This document shows positions 45,711 through 57,170 of a stretch of DNA of 64,000 bases, piece after piece. The translations under genes were made by a program, and so were the position numbers. Numbering within the stretch: the stretch's first letter is position 1; the number at the start of each line of letters is the position of its first letter. The stretch lies in contig CM043970.1 of the NCBI GenBank assembly GCA_014529385.2, positions 44,248,779 through 44,312,778 of the forward strand, read 5' to 3'. The notes below the pieces were generated by a model. The model worked only from the letters and a program-made list of their open reading frames with translations. It ran no database searches and was not told the origin of the DNA. This stretch comes from Adiantum capillus-veneris. Its lineage: Eukaryota > Streptophyta > Polypodiopsida > Polypodiales > Pteridaceae.

Positions 45711-46240
45711 AATGAGACGGGGAAGACGGCCATTGCTGCATTATCTCGTGGATCTTGAGTCTACCAACATTCATGAGCTTAAGATGGTTGCACAACCAAT
45801 TGAAAAATGCACAACACTACGGCAAATAGGTGGCTAAGGAGGATTGGGAGTATTCACGGGATTGCAGTCCCAAGGTATGTTGCAATGTACAACTCTTGGC
45901 TTTCTAGATGTTTGGATGACCACTCATAATCATTTTTGGTTGTAGTAGAAGTCATACATGGCAGCATGGTGTAAAGGTTGACATTCTAGGGTGGAATGGA
46001 TCAACAAAATTTGTTTTACACAAGATTGTGGAATCATGGAAAAACTCAAACAATCTAGTCGATGATGGTTCTCTGATGCAGATGCTATGGTGGCGAAAAT
46101 CACTTACTTCGGCACGCTATAAAATTTTTGAGGATCGACGATAGAGGATTTTTTGTGGATTTGTTTGATGTTCAATGGTTCAAGATAAACAGGGAGAGTT
46201 GCAACACTACTGTGGGAAGAGGAGAGTCAGGTTTCTTTGA
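45711..46240. other. Region after CACTA copy A
   Basis: Probably decayed CACTA 3' sequence; no frame or domain is readable. Confidence 0.35.
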
Positions 46241-46242
46241 GG

Positions 46243-46244
<2 letters not shown>

Positions 46245-46293
<49 letters not shown>

Positions 46294-46399
46294 TCTATTG
46301 TATAAAGAGAGAGAGAGAGAGATTCAAGTTTATTGTAGAGAGAGAGAGAGTTTACCACAACTCGCTGATAGTTGAGGTGTGTGCTATAGAGAGGAAAAG

Positions 46400-46474
<75 letters not shown>
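46245..46474. repeat. Microsatellite cluster (GA, TA, GA)
   Basis: GA repeat at 46,245-46,293, shorter GA runs to 46,350, TA repeat at 46,404-46,431, GA repeat at 46,434-46,474. Confidence 0.95.
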
Positions 46475-46478
<4 letters not shown>

Positions 46479-46502
46479 GCCTCCCTATTGCAAAAAGCCG
46501 AA

Positions 46503-46638
46503 GAGAAAGAGTCCTTATGTAGCTAGGATTAATGTTTTTGGCGACATTGAGAAAGAGTTCTTATGTACCTAGGATTAATGTTTTTGGCCACATTGAGAAA
46601 GAGTTCTTATGTACCTAGGATTAATGTTTTTGGCCACC
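46503..46638. repeat. 46-bp tandem repeat, three units
   Basis: Units start gagaaagag at 46,503, 46,549 and 46,595 and contain ctaggattaatgtttttggc. Copies differ at a few positions. Confidence 0.9.
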
Positions 46639-47659
46639 TTCTAATCTCTTGCCCCCATCAACCCCATTTGGCATGCCCTTCAACTTGTCAGTGACTCCTA
46701 AATTCGCAAGTGAAGGTGATGTTTTCTTTGCACCAAGCGATGTGATGGTAGCTTTTTGCATACACCCCCACTCGGAATTTTTCATGTGTATCCTCTCAAA
46801 AGAAGCCAAATGCTTTTAGCGTATGAACCACCTCTAGCATTTCTATCTTTAGCATTTTTTTCCTACTAGTAGATTTGGCTTGTTTTCCCTATTTTATCCT
46901 TCAAAAATAAATAAAACCCATCATATTTATATTAATAAAATTGAGGAACACTTTCCATATCATTACCTATTTTTCTAATATTTTTACTATTTATTATCTC
47001 ATCACTAATTATTTTCCCTTCATTTTGCTATATGTTATTTCCTATTTTCTATTTTCATTATATTTGCATATCTCTATCATCATCTTCTCTTGGATGGTTG
47101 CAAGGTGAGTCATGGGTATACATCATGCTCACACAAGGCATCAATGAGTCATCTTTGGAAGCACAAGGAAAGGTAAGGTCATATGGTCCACCAAAAAGAC
47201 TTTTGGGATGTGGAAAATACATGTTTATTGGCTCGACTTTTCGCACGTAGCTCCACCCCGAATTTGTCAGAGTGGCCTGAATGAAAGTTGTATCCCGTGA
47301 GCTCATCTCTTTGCCAATATTTTTATTTTATTTTTTGGAGCTCTGAGCGAGGAGCTATGTCCAAAATGGTGGGACCCTGTTGGCAGCTCACAGTGACAGG
47401 TTTGCTAACCCTCTTTTCCCTGCTTCCACACACACACAACCACTTTACCCTCAACCCTCTATCACCCAACCTTGTAAAAAACCCCCCTTTCTCTCTCATC
47501 TTTTTACATCATTATACCTCACTTACCACACCATTTGGCCTCTAGCTAGAGTGACCACTCACATGGCTAGAGGCATCTTCTAGGCCTAGTCACCACTTGG
47601 CCATCATGCAAAAAACCAAAGGGGTGGGGAGGAGCCCCATAACTCTCTCTCTCTGTCAT

Positions 47660-47660
<1 letters not shown>
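46639..47660. other. Unassigned AT-rich region
   Basis: No gene recognised on either strand. Confidence 0.5.

Positions 47661-47739
<79 letters not shown>
47661..47739. repeat. (CT)n microsatellite
   Basis: About 79 bases of pure CT repeat. Confidence 0.95.
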
Positions 47740-47742
<3 letters not shown>

Positions 47743-48128
47743 ATTTGTTTATGTGTGTGTTCAAGGTCATCCAAATGGTCAAGATGGTTCCACTCTCTTC
47801 TTCTCCCATGGTCTTGGGGATTAGTGAGTGATGTTTTTATTTAGGATTTTGGTAGAGTGCTCTCCCTCCCTCTCTCTCTCTCATGACAAGAAGCATTCCA
47901 TATGGTCCATTGCATAGTGTGTTACCTACTCACTCTCTTGCGTCCTAGCCGCACACAAGCTAGGTGGTGCCCCCTATCATTTTTACGGATTTGTCTGCCC
48001 CATTTCCATTGAGGAGGATCGGCAAGGAGGTGTAGAGGCCACCCCCTGGCGGCTCCACATTCGGGCCCTCATTTGGTGCCCTTAGTAAGGAGGGCTACAT
48101 AAACCTTTAGTTCACAAACAATGAAGGT
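47740..48128. other. Unassigned region
   Basis: No gene recognised. The sequence becomes less AT-rich near 48,040 and may belong to whatever carries the ORF at 48,129. Confidence 0.35.
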
Positions 48129-48521
48129 GTGCAATTTTCAACATGGACGAGTATGCGTGAGGAGTTTGCCAATTGGAGGACAGTGCACTTTGTGAATCCA
48201 GACACCACCAGTCCTAAGCCAACCTCCTGTTCGCGTGAAGATTTGTTTGGATATTGTCTAAAGTGCTTTGGTGATGGGGTGAAGAGACTTCCCGCTTTAC
48301 CTTTGTTGCTAATTTTCAAGAAGCTATCTCAAACTAAAGAGACTGTCCTTGTTGATGATGTTTTGCACATTAATGGTGTAACTTTTGTTCGTCATGATGA
48401 TTATGGCAATAGCATCCAACTACTACTTGCAAAAAGGCTCGGCATAGTAAGAAGTGTTGCCTTCACCCCCTACATCTTCACAGGATGCGTCAGGAAGAGT
48501 AGAAGTTATCCGAGGTGCTGA
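48129..48521 (+). CDS. Unrecognised ORF
   Basis: An open frame of 130 codons; the first ATG is at 48,153 (MREEFANWRTVHFV). It reads GDGVKRLPALPLLLIFKKLS, ETVLVDDVLHINGVTFVRHD and LGIVRSVAFTPYIFTGCV, with mixed hydrophobic and charged residues unlike microsatellite translation. I recognise no family. It could be a captured exon or part of a transposon protein. A tandemly duplicated gag lies just downstream. Confidence 0.3.
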   Translation: MQFSTWTSMREEFANWRTVHFVNPDTTSPKPTSCSREDLFGYCLKCFGDGVKRLPALPLLLIFKKLSQTKETVLVDDVLHINGVTFVRHDDYGNSIQLLLAKRLGIVRSVAFTPYIFTGCVRKSRSYPRC

Positions 48522-48677
48522 CCTTCTGTGGCTAATCAGGCTCATTGGTCCAAAGATGGTGCAACTAAGCTAGTCTATTTGTGTGGGTAAGGATGGATGC
48601 CAATAATGATAATAATGATCCACTGATGTTTCCTTTCCATTTTTTGCGTCATATGCCAGTTAATATATGTATTTATA

Positions 48678-49865
48678 GGAAATTATTCTATCAACAAAGA
48701 ATAGCCTTGTTGTTTGGAGCTGAGAGACTTGGGGAAATCTTGCGCTCTCCTCATCCTGTCATTCTACCCTTACTAGATTATCACCACTCTTTTGATGTGT
48801 CAATATTCATCCTATTTTGAGCTAGCTATGCTAAAGCTCTAAATTGTACTTAGCATACTCTACTTTCAATAGATTGGAGCTGTTTGTGTAATTGTGTACT
48901 CTCTCAGTTACATTATGGCCTTCCCTAGTTTTTATGGTAAGCCTGGGGAGGTTTCTTTAGACTTTTTGGATAATTTGGAAATGGCATTTTTAGTGTCACG
49001 AAGGGATGATGAGGTCACAAAGCTAAGGGCCTTTCCACTAGTCTTAAGAGAAGGTGCTAAAGTATGGTATCAAACTTTGGCACCCGAAGAAAGAAGAGAC
49101 TGGGAAGCCTTAAAAACGGCCTTCATCGAAGAATTTCACCATCATGAGCCTCCAGAGGAGATATGGAGACAACTCTTAGAGATACACCAAACATCACCTA
49201 GTGACTATAGAAGCTATGAAGGGAAGTTTTCCAACCTGTGGAAGAAGTGGTGTGCATCACTAGGCAAAGGGGAAATTATTCTATCAGCAAAGAATAGCCT
49301 TGTTGTTTGTAGCTGAGAGACTTGGGGAAATCTTGCACTCTCCTCATCCTGTCATTCTACCCTTACTAGATTATCACCACTCTTTTGATGTGTCAATATT
49401 CATCCTATTTTGAGCTAGCTATGCTAAAGCTCTAAATTGTACTTATCATACTCTACTTTCAATAGATTGGAGCTGTTTGTGTAATTGCGTACTCTCTCAG
49501 TTACATTATGGCCTTCCCTAATTTTTATGGTAATCCTGGGGAGGTTTCTTCAGACTTTTTGGGTAACTTGGAAATGGCATTTTTAGTGTCACGAAGGGAT
49601 GATGAGGTCACAAAGCTAAGGGCCTTTCCACTAGTCTTAAGAGAAGGTGCTAAAGTATGGTATCAAACTTTGGCACCCGAAGAAAGAAGAGACTGGGAAG
49701 CCTTAAAAACGACCTCCATCGAAGAATTTCGCCATCATGATCCTCCAGAGGAGATATGGAGACAACTCTTAGAGCTACACCAAACATCACCCAGTGACTA
49801 TAGAAGCTATGAAGGGAAGTTTTCCAACCTGTGGAAGAAGTGGTGTGCATCACTAGGCAAAGGGG
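48678..49865 (+). repeat. 593-bp tandem duplication within a Ty3-type gag locus
   Basis: The segment starting ggaaattattctatca at 48,678 recurs at 49,271, period 593, and includes about 235 bases upstream of gag plus the first part of gag. The two copies differ at roughly a dozen or more positions by eye. The first gag copy is cut off at the junction, the second reads on. Confidence 0.93.
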
Positions 49866-50505
49866 AGAGGGCGCCAGAGTGCCTAAAGAAGGATTGTTTC
49901 CTAGCAAGACTTTACCCCATCCTTCGAGAAAAGGTAAAAGGTAAATTCCTAAACACCTTTGAGAAAGCTATGAATTATGCAAGGGAGAAAGATAGGAAAT
50001 TAAAGTTCCAAGTGCATCTATAAGGAGGAATGGAGCCTCCACCGCTAGCTCAACCTACACCAAGAGTAGTAGTAGGGACAGGAGCAACAAACCAAGATTC
50101 CTCTCAACAAGAGCTGCTTAAACAATCACCAATCAGCTAGTAGACTGTCAATCAATTTGGTTCAAGGTGTAAGGGCTCCCCATCCAGGAAATGAACGAAA
50201 TAGACAAGAAGGACAAAGGCAAACCCGTGAGTATGTTTGCTACAATTGTGGAGAGGTAGGTCATGGCATGTATTATTGCCCTCACCCACGACGCTATCAA
50301 GGAAATGGTAATCAAAGACGACCTCCCCGCCAACAAGTCACCCCTCCTCGAGCAAGGCACATGTGGCTCCACCAATTCAAATATTGAGACCCCCTCCTCC
50401 ACCACCACAAGCACCAGCAGAGATCCCTCCACTACCATCAGGTGGGGAGGATAGGGTTGTCTCTGTCATAAGTCTTGACAATGGTAAGGATAAAGGGAAA
50501 TAAAA
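48915..50505 (+). pseudogene. Ty3-type Gag, first copy truncated, second copy longer
   Basis: Both copies (ATG at 48,915 and 49,508) begin MAFPxFYGxPGEVSxDFL and continue LRAFPLVLREGAKVWYQTLA and WEALKT, FSNLWKKWCASLGKGE, the capsid domain of retrotransposon Gag (PF03732 type). The second copy goes on to ARLYPILREKVKGKFLNTFE and stops at 50,021. In another frame a CCHC knuckle CYNCGEVGHGMYYC (about 50,240-50,281) and a Pro-rich tail follow. At about 50,507 it changes to copia gag. No protease or RT follows. Confidence 0.8.
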
Positions 50506-50506
50506 T

Positions 50507-50702
50507 GAGGAAGATGACATGGGAACTTTCCTTGATGGTGTCAAGGATATCAATAAGAGACTAAGTTTTGCAAGTGAAGTCATTTCTAACAGTTCCCTTG
50601 TGCAGATTGTTCTTGATGCCTTGCCAAATTCTTACCAAACTTTTGCTAGTACTTGGAGACTTATGACCCAAGTAAATCCTGAAGTTGTCCAGTTTGATGC
50701 AT
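50507..50702 (+). pseudogene. 196-bp copia gag fragment
   Basis: GVKDINKRLSFASEVISNSS and LVQIVLDALPNSYQTFASTW match the copia gag at 8,290-8,485 of this window in protein and DNA. The match begins in atgaggaagatga and ends at tttgatgcat. It is inserted behind an unrelated Ty3 gag. Confidence 0.85.
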
Positions 50703-51909
50703 CCATTAGGAGAAATATGGACTTTGCATGGGCCTTGTAAGGAATCTTAATTTTTAGGGATTAAGGCTAATGTTGTGTAGGGTTAAGGGTACAAGGGCAT
50801 TCAAGAAGCTAGTTTTGAGTAGGCTTTTCTAGCCTTTTTTTAGACACATGTAGGATGTGGACATAGGAGGTCACTTTCTCTCTTTAGCTTTTTGAAAGTG
50901 AAGGGAGTAAAGGGATGTGGCTATGTTAGAAAAAATTTCGGTCACTAAGCATCAAAATTTGTTTTTTTTTCAAAAAAGTCATTTGTACCTTTCCGACTCC
51001 CTCCAAACATATATACATATCAAAAAATCATTTTTTAAACTTTTTTTTAAACCTACAAGCATTGAAAGTCTACTTTTTTAAAAAAACATCTCCCTTAAGA
51101 AAAGAAACCTTTGTTCTCTACTCCTCCTCTCTCCCTCTCCTCTCCCTCCTTGACCCCTTCTCTCCTCCTCCTCCCCTCTCTCTCCCTCTCCCCCCTTCCC
51201 CCTTCTCTCATCCCATCTTCCTCCCTCTCCCTTCCCCCTCTCTCTTTTCATCCTTTGCTTCCTCACACAACAGCTCTGCCATGGTGCTCACGAACGTCAA
51301 AAATTGTGTGCCTCCACTACCATGTTCTCCGCACACCAAAATCTTACAGATTCGCTTGTCCACGGTGTTTGCACTGAAGACCGCACGTGAGGGTGAGCAG
51401 AGGTAATCCGACGAACGTCATACCATCGATCAGCCAAATGTTGATGGTTCTTCAATATGATGGGAGGGGAGAATTAGGCTTATTAGGCTATTGAAATCGG
51501 TTGTGTAAGGGTGCACGTGCTTCTTTGCATTCGTGGATGCACAAATGTCAAGCTCTTCATCTCAAAACAGTGGCATTACAAGAAAGTATTGCCTCTTTGG
51601 AGAGAGAGAGGTTGAAACTCTCCAACAACAAATGCAAGAAAAGGATGTCACATTATGAAGCTTGCCAATACCATCACATATTTGAAAGAAAAACTACAAG
51701 ACGTTCATCAAAGTAGCAACAATAGCAGTTCAACGCTGAAACGTGGAAAATTCACGGTGTCGCTATGATTCTCGCTGTAAAATAATTATTATAGGGATGA
51801 ATATAGCGACACCGACCCTATGAAAAATTAATTTACAAGTGCCAAAAACTCATAACTGTAGGTCTGAGTTTTGACGCTCTTGCAAAACAGGTATACCCGC
51901 GTCCCTCTC
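50703..51909. other. Unassigned region with CT-rich stretch and small hairpin
   Basis: A CT-rich block spans 51,110-51,245. An ATG at 51,282 opens a short frame (MVLTNVKNCVPPLPCSPHTK) with no recognised family. At 51,759-51,814, ggtgtcgctat and atagcgacacc form an 11-bp inverted repeat around 34 bases. Nothing else is recognised. Confidence 0.4.
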
Positions 51910-52048
51910 TCTCTCAGACACACTCACACACACACACACACACACACACAAGGAGACAAGGGAGAGACATATATGCTCCTTCCCTCTCCTCTCTCTCATG
52001 TTCCCTTCCCTCTTTCTTTGTCTTTCCCACACACACAAAAACACACAT

Positions 52049-52108
<60 letters not shown>

Positions 52109-52274
52109 TACATACACATACATAAAAAAAGAACAAACACACACACATTGAGAGAAAGAGAGAGAGAGAAAGCAAAGAGAGAGAGATAAAGCAAAGAGAG
52201 AGAGAGAGAGAGAGAGAGATAAAGAAATATAGAGGGAGAGAGAGAGAGAGAGAGAGATAAACAAATAGAGACAT

Positions 52275-52308
<34 letters not shown>

Positions 52309-52310
52309 TA
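51910..52310. repeat. Microsatellite cluster (CA, TG, GA)
   Basis: CA repeat (51,917-51,949), TG repeat (52,049-52,073), GA repeats (52,075-52,105 and several between 52,155 and 52,300). Confidence 0.95.
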
Positions 52311-52888
52311 AAATTTTCAAAATATCAAAATGATTTATGAGACCAATCCTCTTGTGGATCTAATTTAATGTGTTGTCCAAGAAAGTAGTGCATCGATTGG
52401 TGAAGAGCTTGCCCATTGTCCGTCTTTGTAAATAGACGTACAATGACATATATAGATAAAGAGAGAGAGAAAGAGAGATAGAGAGAAAGAGAGAGTCATA
52501 GGTTTAGAATTTAGTTTTTATATTTAAGTTACAATTTAGGTTTATATTTAATGTTAGAGATTTGGGGTTAGGTTTAGGATTTAACTCTATAATTAAGGTT
52601 TACAGCATAGTTAGGGATATTCAATGATAGTAAGTACAAGAGCTTAGGTTTAGATTTAAGATTAGATTTTGGATTTAGTTTTTATATTTAAGTTTAGCTT
52701 CAGGATATATCACGGTTTAAATTTAAATTAGGTTTATGGTTATGTTTGCAGTAGTTTGCATGTAGCTCACATGAGCTTAGGTATGTAGTTATTTGCAAGC
52801 TCACATGTGCAAATGGCTCGTGGACAAGGCATTTGCGCATGTGATCTTGCAAGTAAGTAAAGAGCATCTCTTCTCTCTACCTTGTCTA

Positions 52889-52932
<44 letters not shown>

Positions 52933-53830
52933 TCTGATTTTCTCTTTCTCCCTCTCTTTCTCTCCACGGATGCGGCATTAGGTTGGAAAGCTTTCAATGA
53001 CACTGTACCTCAGAATGGAATCAGACATGTAGTGTGCACAATAATCCCTCAAACAAGGAGCAAAGGTGAAGAGACGAAGAGAAAGAAGCATAATCAAGAA
53101 TCTCTTCTTCAAAGCACTCTCTCGCACTGCGCAACCACAAAATTGTGGCTTCACTTACAAACATGTATCTCTTCGAGGTCATTTACACTAGGGAATGTCT
53201 ACAGCTGAACAAGATGCAATGAACAAGAGGCAAAGGGAGTTTGTCCACTACATGCATTGTCATGTGGATGGGGGGTCTCATACCCACAAATATAGGCATT
53301 GACCAATAAAGACAAGATTATAACCCGGTGGTTCTGATCTCTGTGCACCTCTAGACCGAGGTGTGCAGAGATCGGACATGGCTAGAGAATTTGAGGTAGT
53401 TTACAGTGTGATCTATGGTTTCTTGATTGCGAGGGAAATTAAGAGAGAGAGAGAGAGATAAGAGACGCAGAATAGTAAGAGAAGATTAAATTTATGTTCA
53501 GGGTTCAAGGTTTTTACATTCATTATGAAAAGTGACAACAATCAGGGGCCGTCCAACCAAAATGCCTATCTCTCAACAAGGATCTCATGTCCTTGTAATC
53601 AATGCAAACATGCTATGCGACAGAAAAGATGCATTTCTTTGCAGCACGTTCTCAAAACTGGCATGTTTGACCCATCTATTATAGATTGAGTTGTTGCCAA
53701 TTACAACTCGTTGGACTCTGACGCTGGCCAACAAGTAGCAATCTTGCAACCCAATAGACGTATTTGTATGCGCTTTACTCAAGCAGCATACGTGAGGCCA
53801 CAAGATGTAGCCTTTGGTAGCTGAAAGGGT
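52311..53830. repeat. Dispersed repeat A, copy 2, with GA tract and TTAGG-like flank
   Basis: After a short non-coding lead, GA tracts (52,460-52,495) and a ttaggtttagatttaag-type block (52,495-52,750) precede a segment homologous to 11,960-12,710 (52,955-53,830). A CT repeat (52,893-52,929) is included. It runs directly into CACTA copy B. Confidence 0.65.
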
Positions 53831-53852
53831 GATCAGGTAGAGCACATTCCAA

Positions 53853-54760
53853 ACAAGGCTATGTTTGAGCCCGAGATCGATAGAATGATCGAGACAATCA
53901 TGGATTCAAAAAGTCTTATTTATGATGACATGAAAAGTGAAGCTCATACGTCATTGTATGATGGAGCACGTGTGCTTAGATTGAAAGAGATTTTGGCTCT
54001 TCTCAACATGCAGGCAAAGTTTGGATGGCATGACACTAGCGTCACAGTGCTTTTCAGGTGATCTATTACAATGTGTCTACTTCAATAAAAAAACTCTAAA
54101 TGTATAATGTATCAAACTACTTACACAAGTGTTTTCCTTTTTTTTCACTATGTAGATTGCTTAAAGAGAATATACTACTAGTTGATAATCTGATGCCAAA
54201 TTCCAGAGAGGAAGCAAATAAGATCTGGCAAAACTTGGGGATGGATTACAATTCCATTCATGCTTATCCTAACAACTACATTGTTTTCAGAGGGGAATAC
54301 ATAGACATGGAGAAGTGTCCACAATGTGATTCCAAGAGATATTGAGTAGATCTCCACGGACAAAAGTATCGTAGAAGGTGTTGCGACACTTTTCTCTACT
54401 GCCTCCCATCACGCATTTCTTTGAATACAAGTCCATGTCCGCTCTAGCATCATGGCCCAAGGAGAATAGATCTTCGGACGGTGTGCTACGGATCCTTGTA
54501 GATTGTGTGGCATGGAAGCATATAGACAACACATGGCTGAGGGTTGGCTAGTATCAAAGGTTCCTAGTTTACATTGGAGAGTGGCTAGACGGATTTGATC
54601 GTACACAAGGTATGCTTTGGTGCACCATAGATGATGAGTTCATATCTGAGATTGTGATGTGCAATCTTGGTGTTGAAAAGAAAATAATGAAAGATATAGA
54701 GGCTAAGATCAATTGATTTTGCATGCTTCACAATCCAGAGATGCACAAGTGGATTTCATA
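53853..54760 (+). pseudogene. CACTA transposase pseudogene, copy B, internally deleted
   Basis: FEPEIDRMIETIMDSKSLIY, HTSLYDGARVLRLKEILALL and NMQAKFGWHDTSVTVLF are the N-terminal region of plant CACTA transposase. After an intron-like gap (54,058-54,154) LLKENILLVDNLMPNSREEA and NLGMDYNSIHAYPNNYIVFR with KCPQC complete the zinc-binding part. At about 54,535 the sequence jumps to the C-terminal part (GWL…GEWLDGF equivalent) seen in copy A at 45,445. Stops lie throughout the second half. Confidence 0.88.
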
Positions 54761-55299
54761 GTACGAGGATGCACAACAAGAGCGACAAAGGACATGCAAT
54801 CCAGAGCAAGGTATGAAGATGAAGAGAACATGGTTGCTGGAAGAGATGATGTAGGTTCAAAGATATGTGTTTGGTAGCTTACAAATGAAGTCTGTCAAGA
54901 AGTTTCATGAGAGTATATCTTGGGACTAAAGGTGGATGTGCTTTTGCTCCATATGCCCGCATGCATGCATCACATACTCACAAGTGGTATTAGATCTATG
55001 GTGGCTTTGTGTTCCACTCCCGGTGCATGCATAGACTTTGAGGTAGCTAAGGCTCAAGCCTTAGAGAGATCCTTTATTGAGTAATATTTATGAGAGTATA
55101 CTATGTGCAGCTTTGAACTTGTAAGCACAAAGCATTTGAACAATGCATGTTACAAGACTGGGCACCCTCCTGTTGCATGTGGTTAACAGCAATTGGGATA
55201 GCTGGCTTAATGGTTAGTTATGTGTTGTCTATTTTAATTTTACTAATAGTGAGTGCATGATGGTTTGTAGATTGGAACTCTGAGAGTTGACGAGGAGGC
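54761..55299. other. Unassigned region
   Basis: A weak gag-like word (ACIDFEVAKAQALERSF) near 55,025-55,080 suggests retrotransposon remains. No frame is kept. Confidence 0.35.
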
Positions 55300-55698
55300 G
55301 CCAGCAAATAATAATTCACAATCATTTTCTCCTAGCACAGTATTTTAGAAATAAGACAGTATGACTCCTTTGTAAATAGGATAGTGAGAACCCACCCTAA
55401 GAGGGTCATGCAATAACTAGTATGTACTACTCATAACTAAAGTGGATCTAAAGTGTAAAAGAGCGGCCTCCAATTTTGGCACCAATAATAAATCAAAATA
55501 TCAAATACCAACTCCACAAGAGAGGTGCCGTGGAGTTTGGGGCTATAATTTTAGGCCTTTCTTGTGTAGATGCTCTCAATTTTCCATCTCCCCTCTCTTA
55601 AGCTATTCTGTGTTTGTTGTGTACTCCTTAATTAAGTCTACATCTTCTCTTCCATGTTCTTACACCCTCTTACAACTTGTCTCTATCAATTCTATGCT

Positions 55699-55733
<35 letters not shown>

Positions 55734-55832
55734 TGGAAATTTTTGATACATTGATGGTGAAGTTTGTGAGTAACTGTTGAATTGTTTTTAGCAACTAGTC
55801 TCCCCCCTTCCTCCCAACTGTGGTATCAGAGC
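55300..55832 (+). mobile_element. LTR retrotransposon 5' end remnant with primer site
   Basis: TGGTATCAGAGC at 55,821-55,832 is a Met-tRNA primer site. The preceding 500 bases look like an LTR (polyadenylation-like aataaatc near 55,487, TG repeat at 55,703-55,731), but neither LTR end is certain because no partner is present. Internal sequence continues only to about 56,100. Confidence 0.55.
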
Positions 55833-56103
55833 CTCAGGTTTCAAGGAAATTGGCAATTAAATTACGAACCGAAAAATCGACAAGTTGACAAATTAAATCT
55901 GCTTAACAACATCAAGATTCAATATGGTCAACTTAAATTTCAATTGATGGTTAACTCTTGTGGACTCTGAAGATGGAATATCAAGAGTGTGTCCTACTCA
56001 TCGTAGTGCTAGAGTTGACCTCACCACAATATTTGACCTTAGTGCGTGTCACAATCCTCATCATCTGCAGTTGGAGTGGTATATTCTATAATTGATGACC
56101 TCG
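55833..56103. other. Leader-like remnant
   Basis: Non-coding sequence after the primer site; no gene seen before the poly-C tract. Confidence 0.4.

Positions 56104-56135
<32 letters not shown>
56104..56135. repeat. Poly-C tract, 32 bases
   Basis: An uninterrupted run of 32 C. Such a length is prone to assembly error and can form i-motif or, on the other strand, quadruplex structures. Confidence 0.95.
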
Positions 56136-56138
<3 letters not shown>

Positions 56139-56315
56139 ATCAAAAATAACAAGAGCCTCCATGACTCCATATATCATGGTGCTCACTATCTGGAGAGGAA
56201 TAGCTACTAGGTAGGGTGGGACCTTGACTAGCCAGACTCATGTTAAGGTGGGCACAATGGTAGCCATTAACAGCTACAATGCGCACTTGGATTTGAATTT
56301 TTGTTATTCTTAGGT

Positions 56316-57170
56316 GTTTGATGTATTTACGGATCATCTTCATAACCTGTTATGGCAAAATACACGAATCCCTAGAGGAACTTTTTTAAGGCACCTCAGT
56401 TACCCTTTAGGAGTAGATATATCTACTAAACAACTCACTCAATGGGTAGAGGAAATAATTCAATGAAAAATGGCCTCCTAGCATTGTATTGAATGGCCCA
56501 TTCATGTTAGGTTAAGGATTGTGCGTGATGCCTTGATTCCTAATTTTCTTTACTTCTTGTCCTTGTTGGACTGGTCTAAAAATACTCTAATCCGTTTCAA
56601 ATCTAAATTACTAAAGTATTTTTTGGGTTCATGTACTATAGCCTGGCTGGCGTGATACTACTTGGGAATTCTTAGTCTGAAAATACATACGCTAGCTAGG
56701 AGGGAAACTATACTAAAGCACGTGTTTGTTTCTGATACATCCTTGAAAAGATTTATGTAGGAATTGATGATTAAATGTGTGGTGTACTTTCATGGGGTGT
56801 GGGCTATATTTGTATGGGATAAATTTAATCATGATGTCACTCAAAGATTTAGGGACTGAACACTGTCAGACACTGCAACAAATTGGTGGTCATCTTCAAC
56901 TAAATGCCTCTAGATCTACATTTGATCTCACAGCCTCAGATATAGTTGAGAGTGGACATGCAAGTGTGGTGAAACGTGGTTCATGCAATAGTGTATGAAT
57001 GATTAACAAATTCTTCTTTAAGAAGGGATTTAAGCATACCTTTGCTACCCTGGAGAGGATTAATTATGTAGCTAGAAGAGGCTTATGGTTTAGGACTTTC
57101 CAATTGATAAGAGGGGGGGATACCTTAATTGGAAGAAAATTCCCACTTCCAAGGGAAAACTTCTTTGATT
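56316..57170 (+). pseudogene. LINE reverse transcriptase C-terminal fragment, copy 2
   Basis: The reading RGTFLRHLSYPLGVDISTKQ, QWVEEIIQ and, after a TGA, WPIHVRLRIVRDALIPNFLY with LLDWSKN parallels copy 1 at 6,212-7,160. The later block LQQIGGHLQLN also matches. Both are the region after the RT palm in plant L1-type elements. No endonuclease or poly(A) tail is seen. Confidence 0.6.

Noticed and set aside
51062-51406. Possible ribosomal or housekeeping protein start (MVLTNVKNCV)
   Set aside because: No match to families I know, and the upstream part is CT-rich low complexity.
51850-52320. Overlapping ORFs rich in SLSL, RERE and THTH
   Set aside because: Microsatellite translation; no non-repeat protein sequence.
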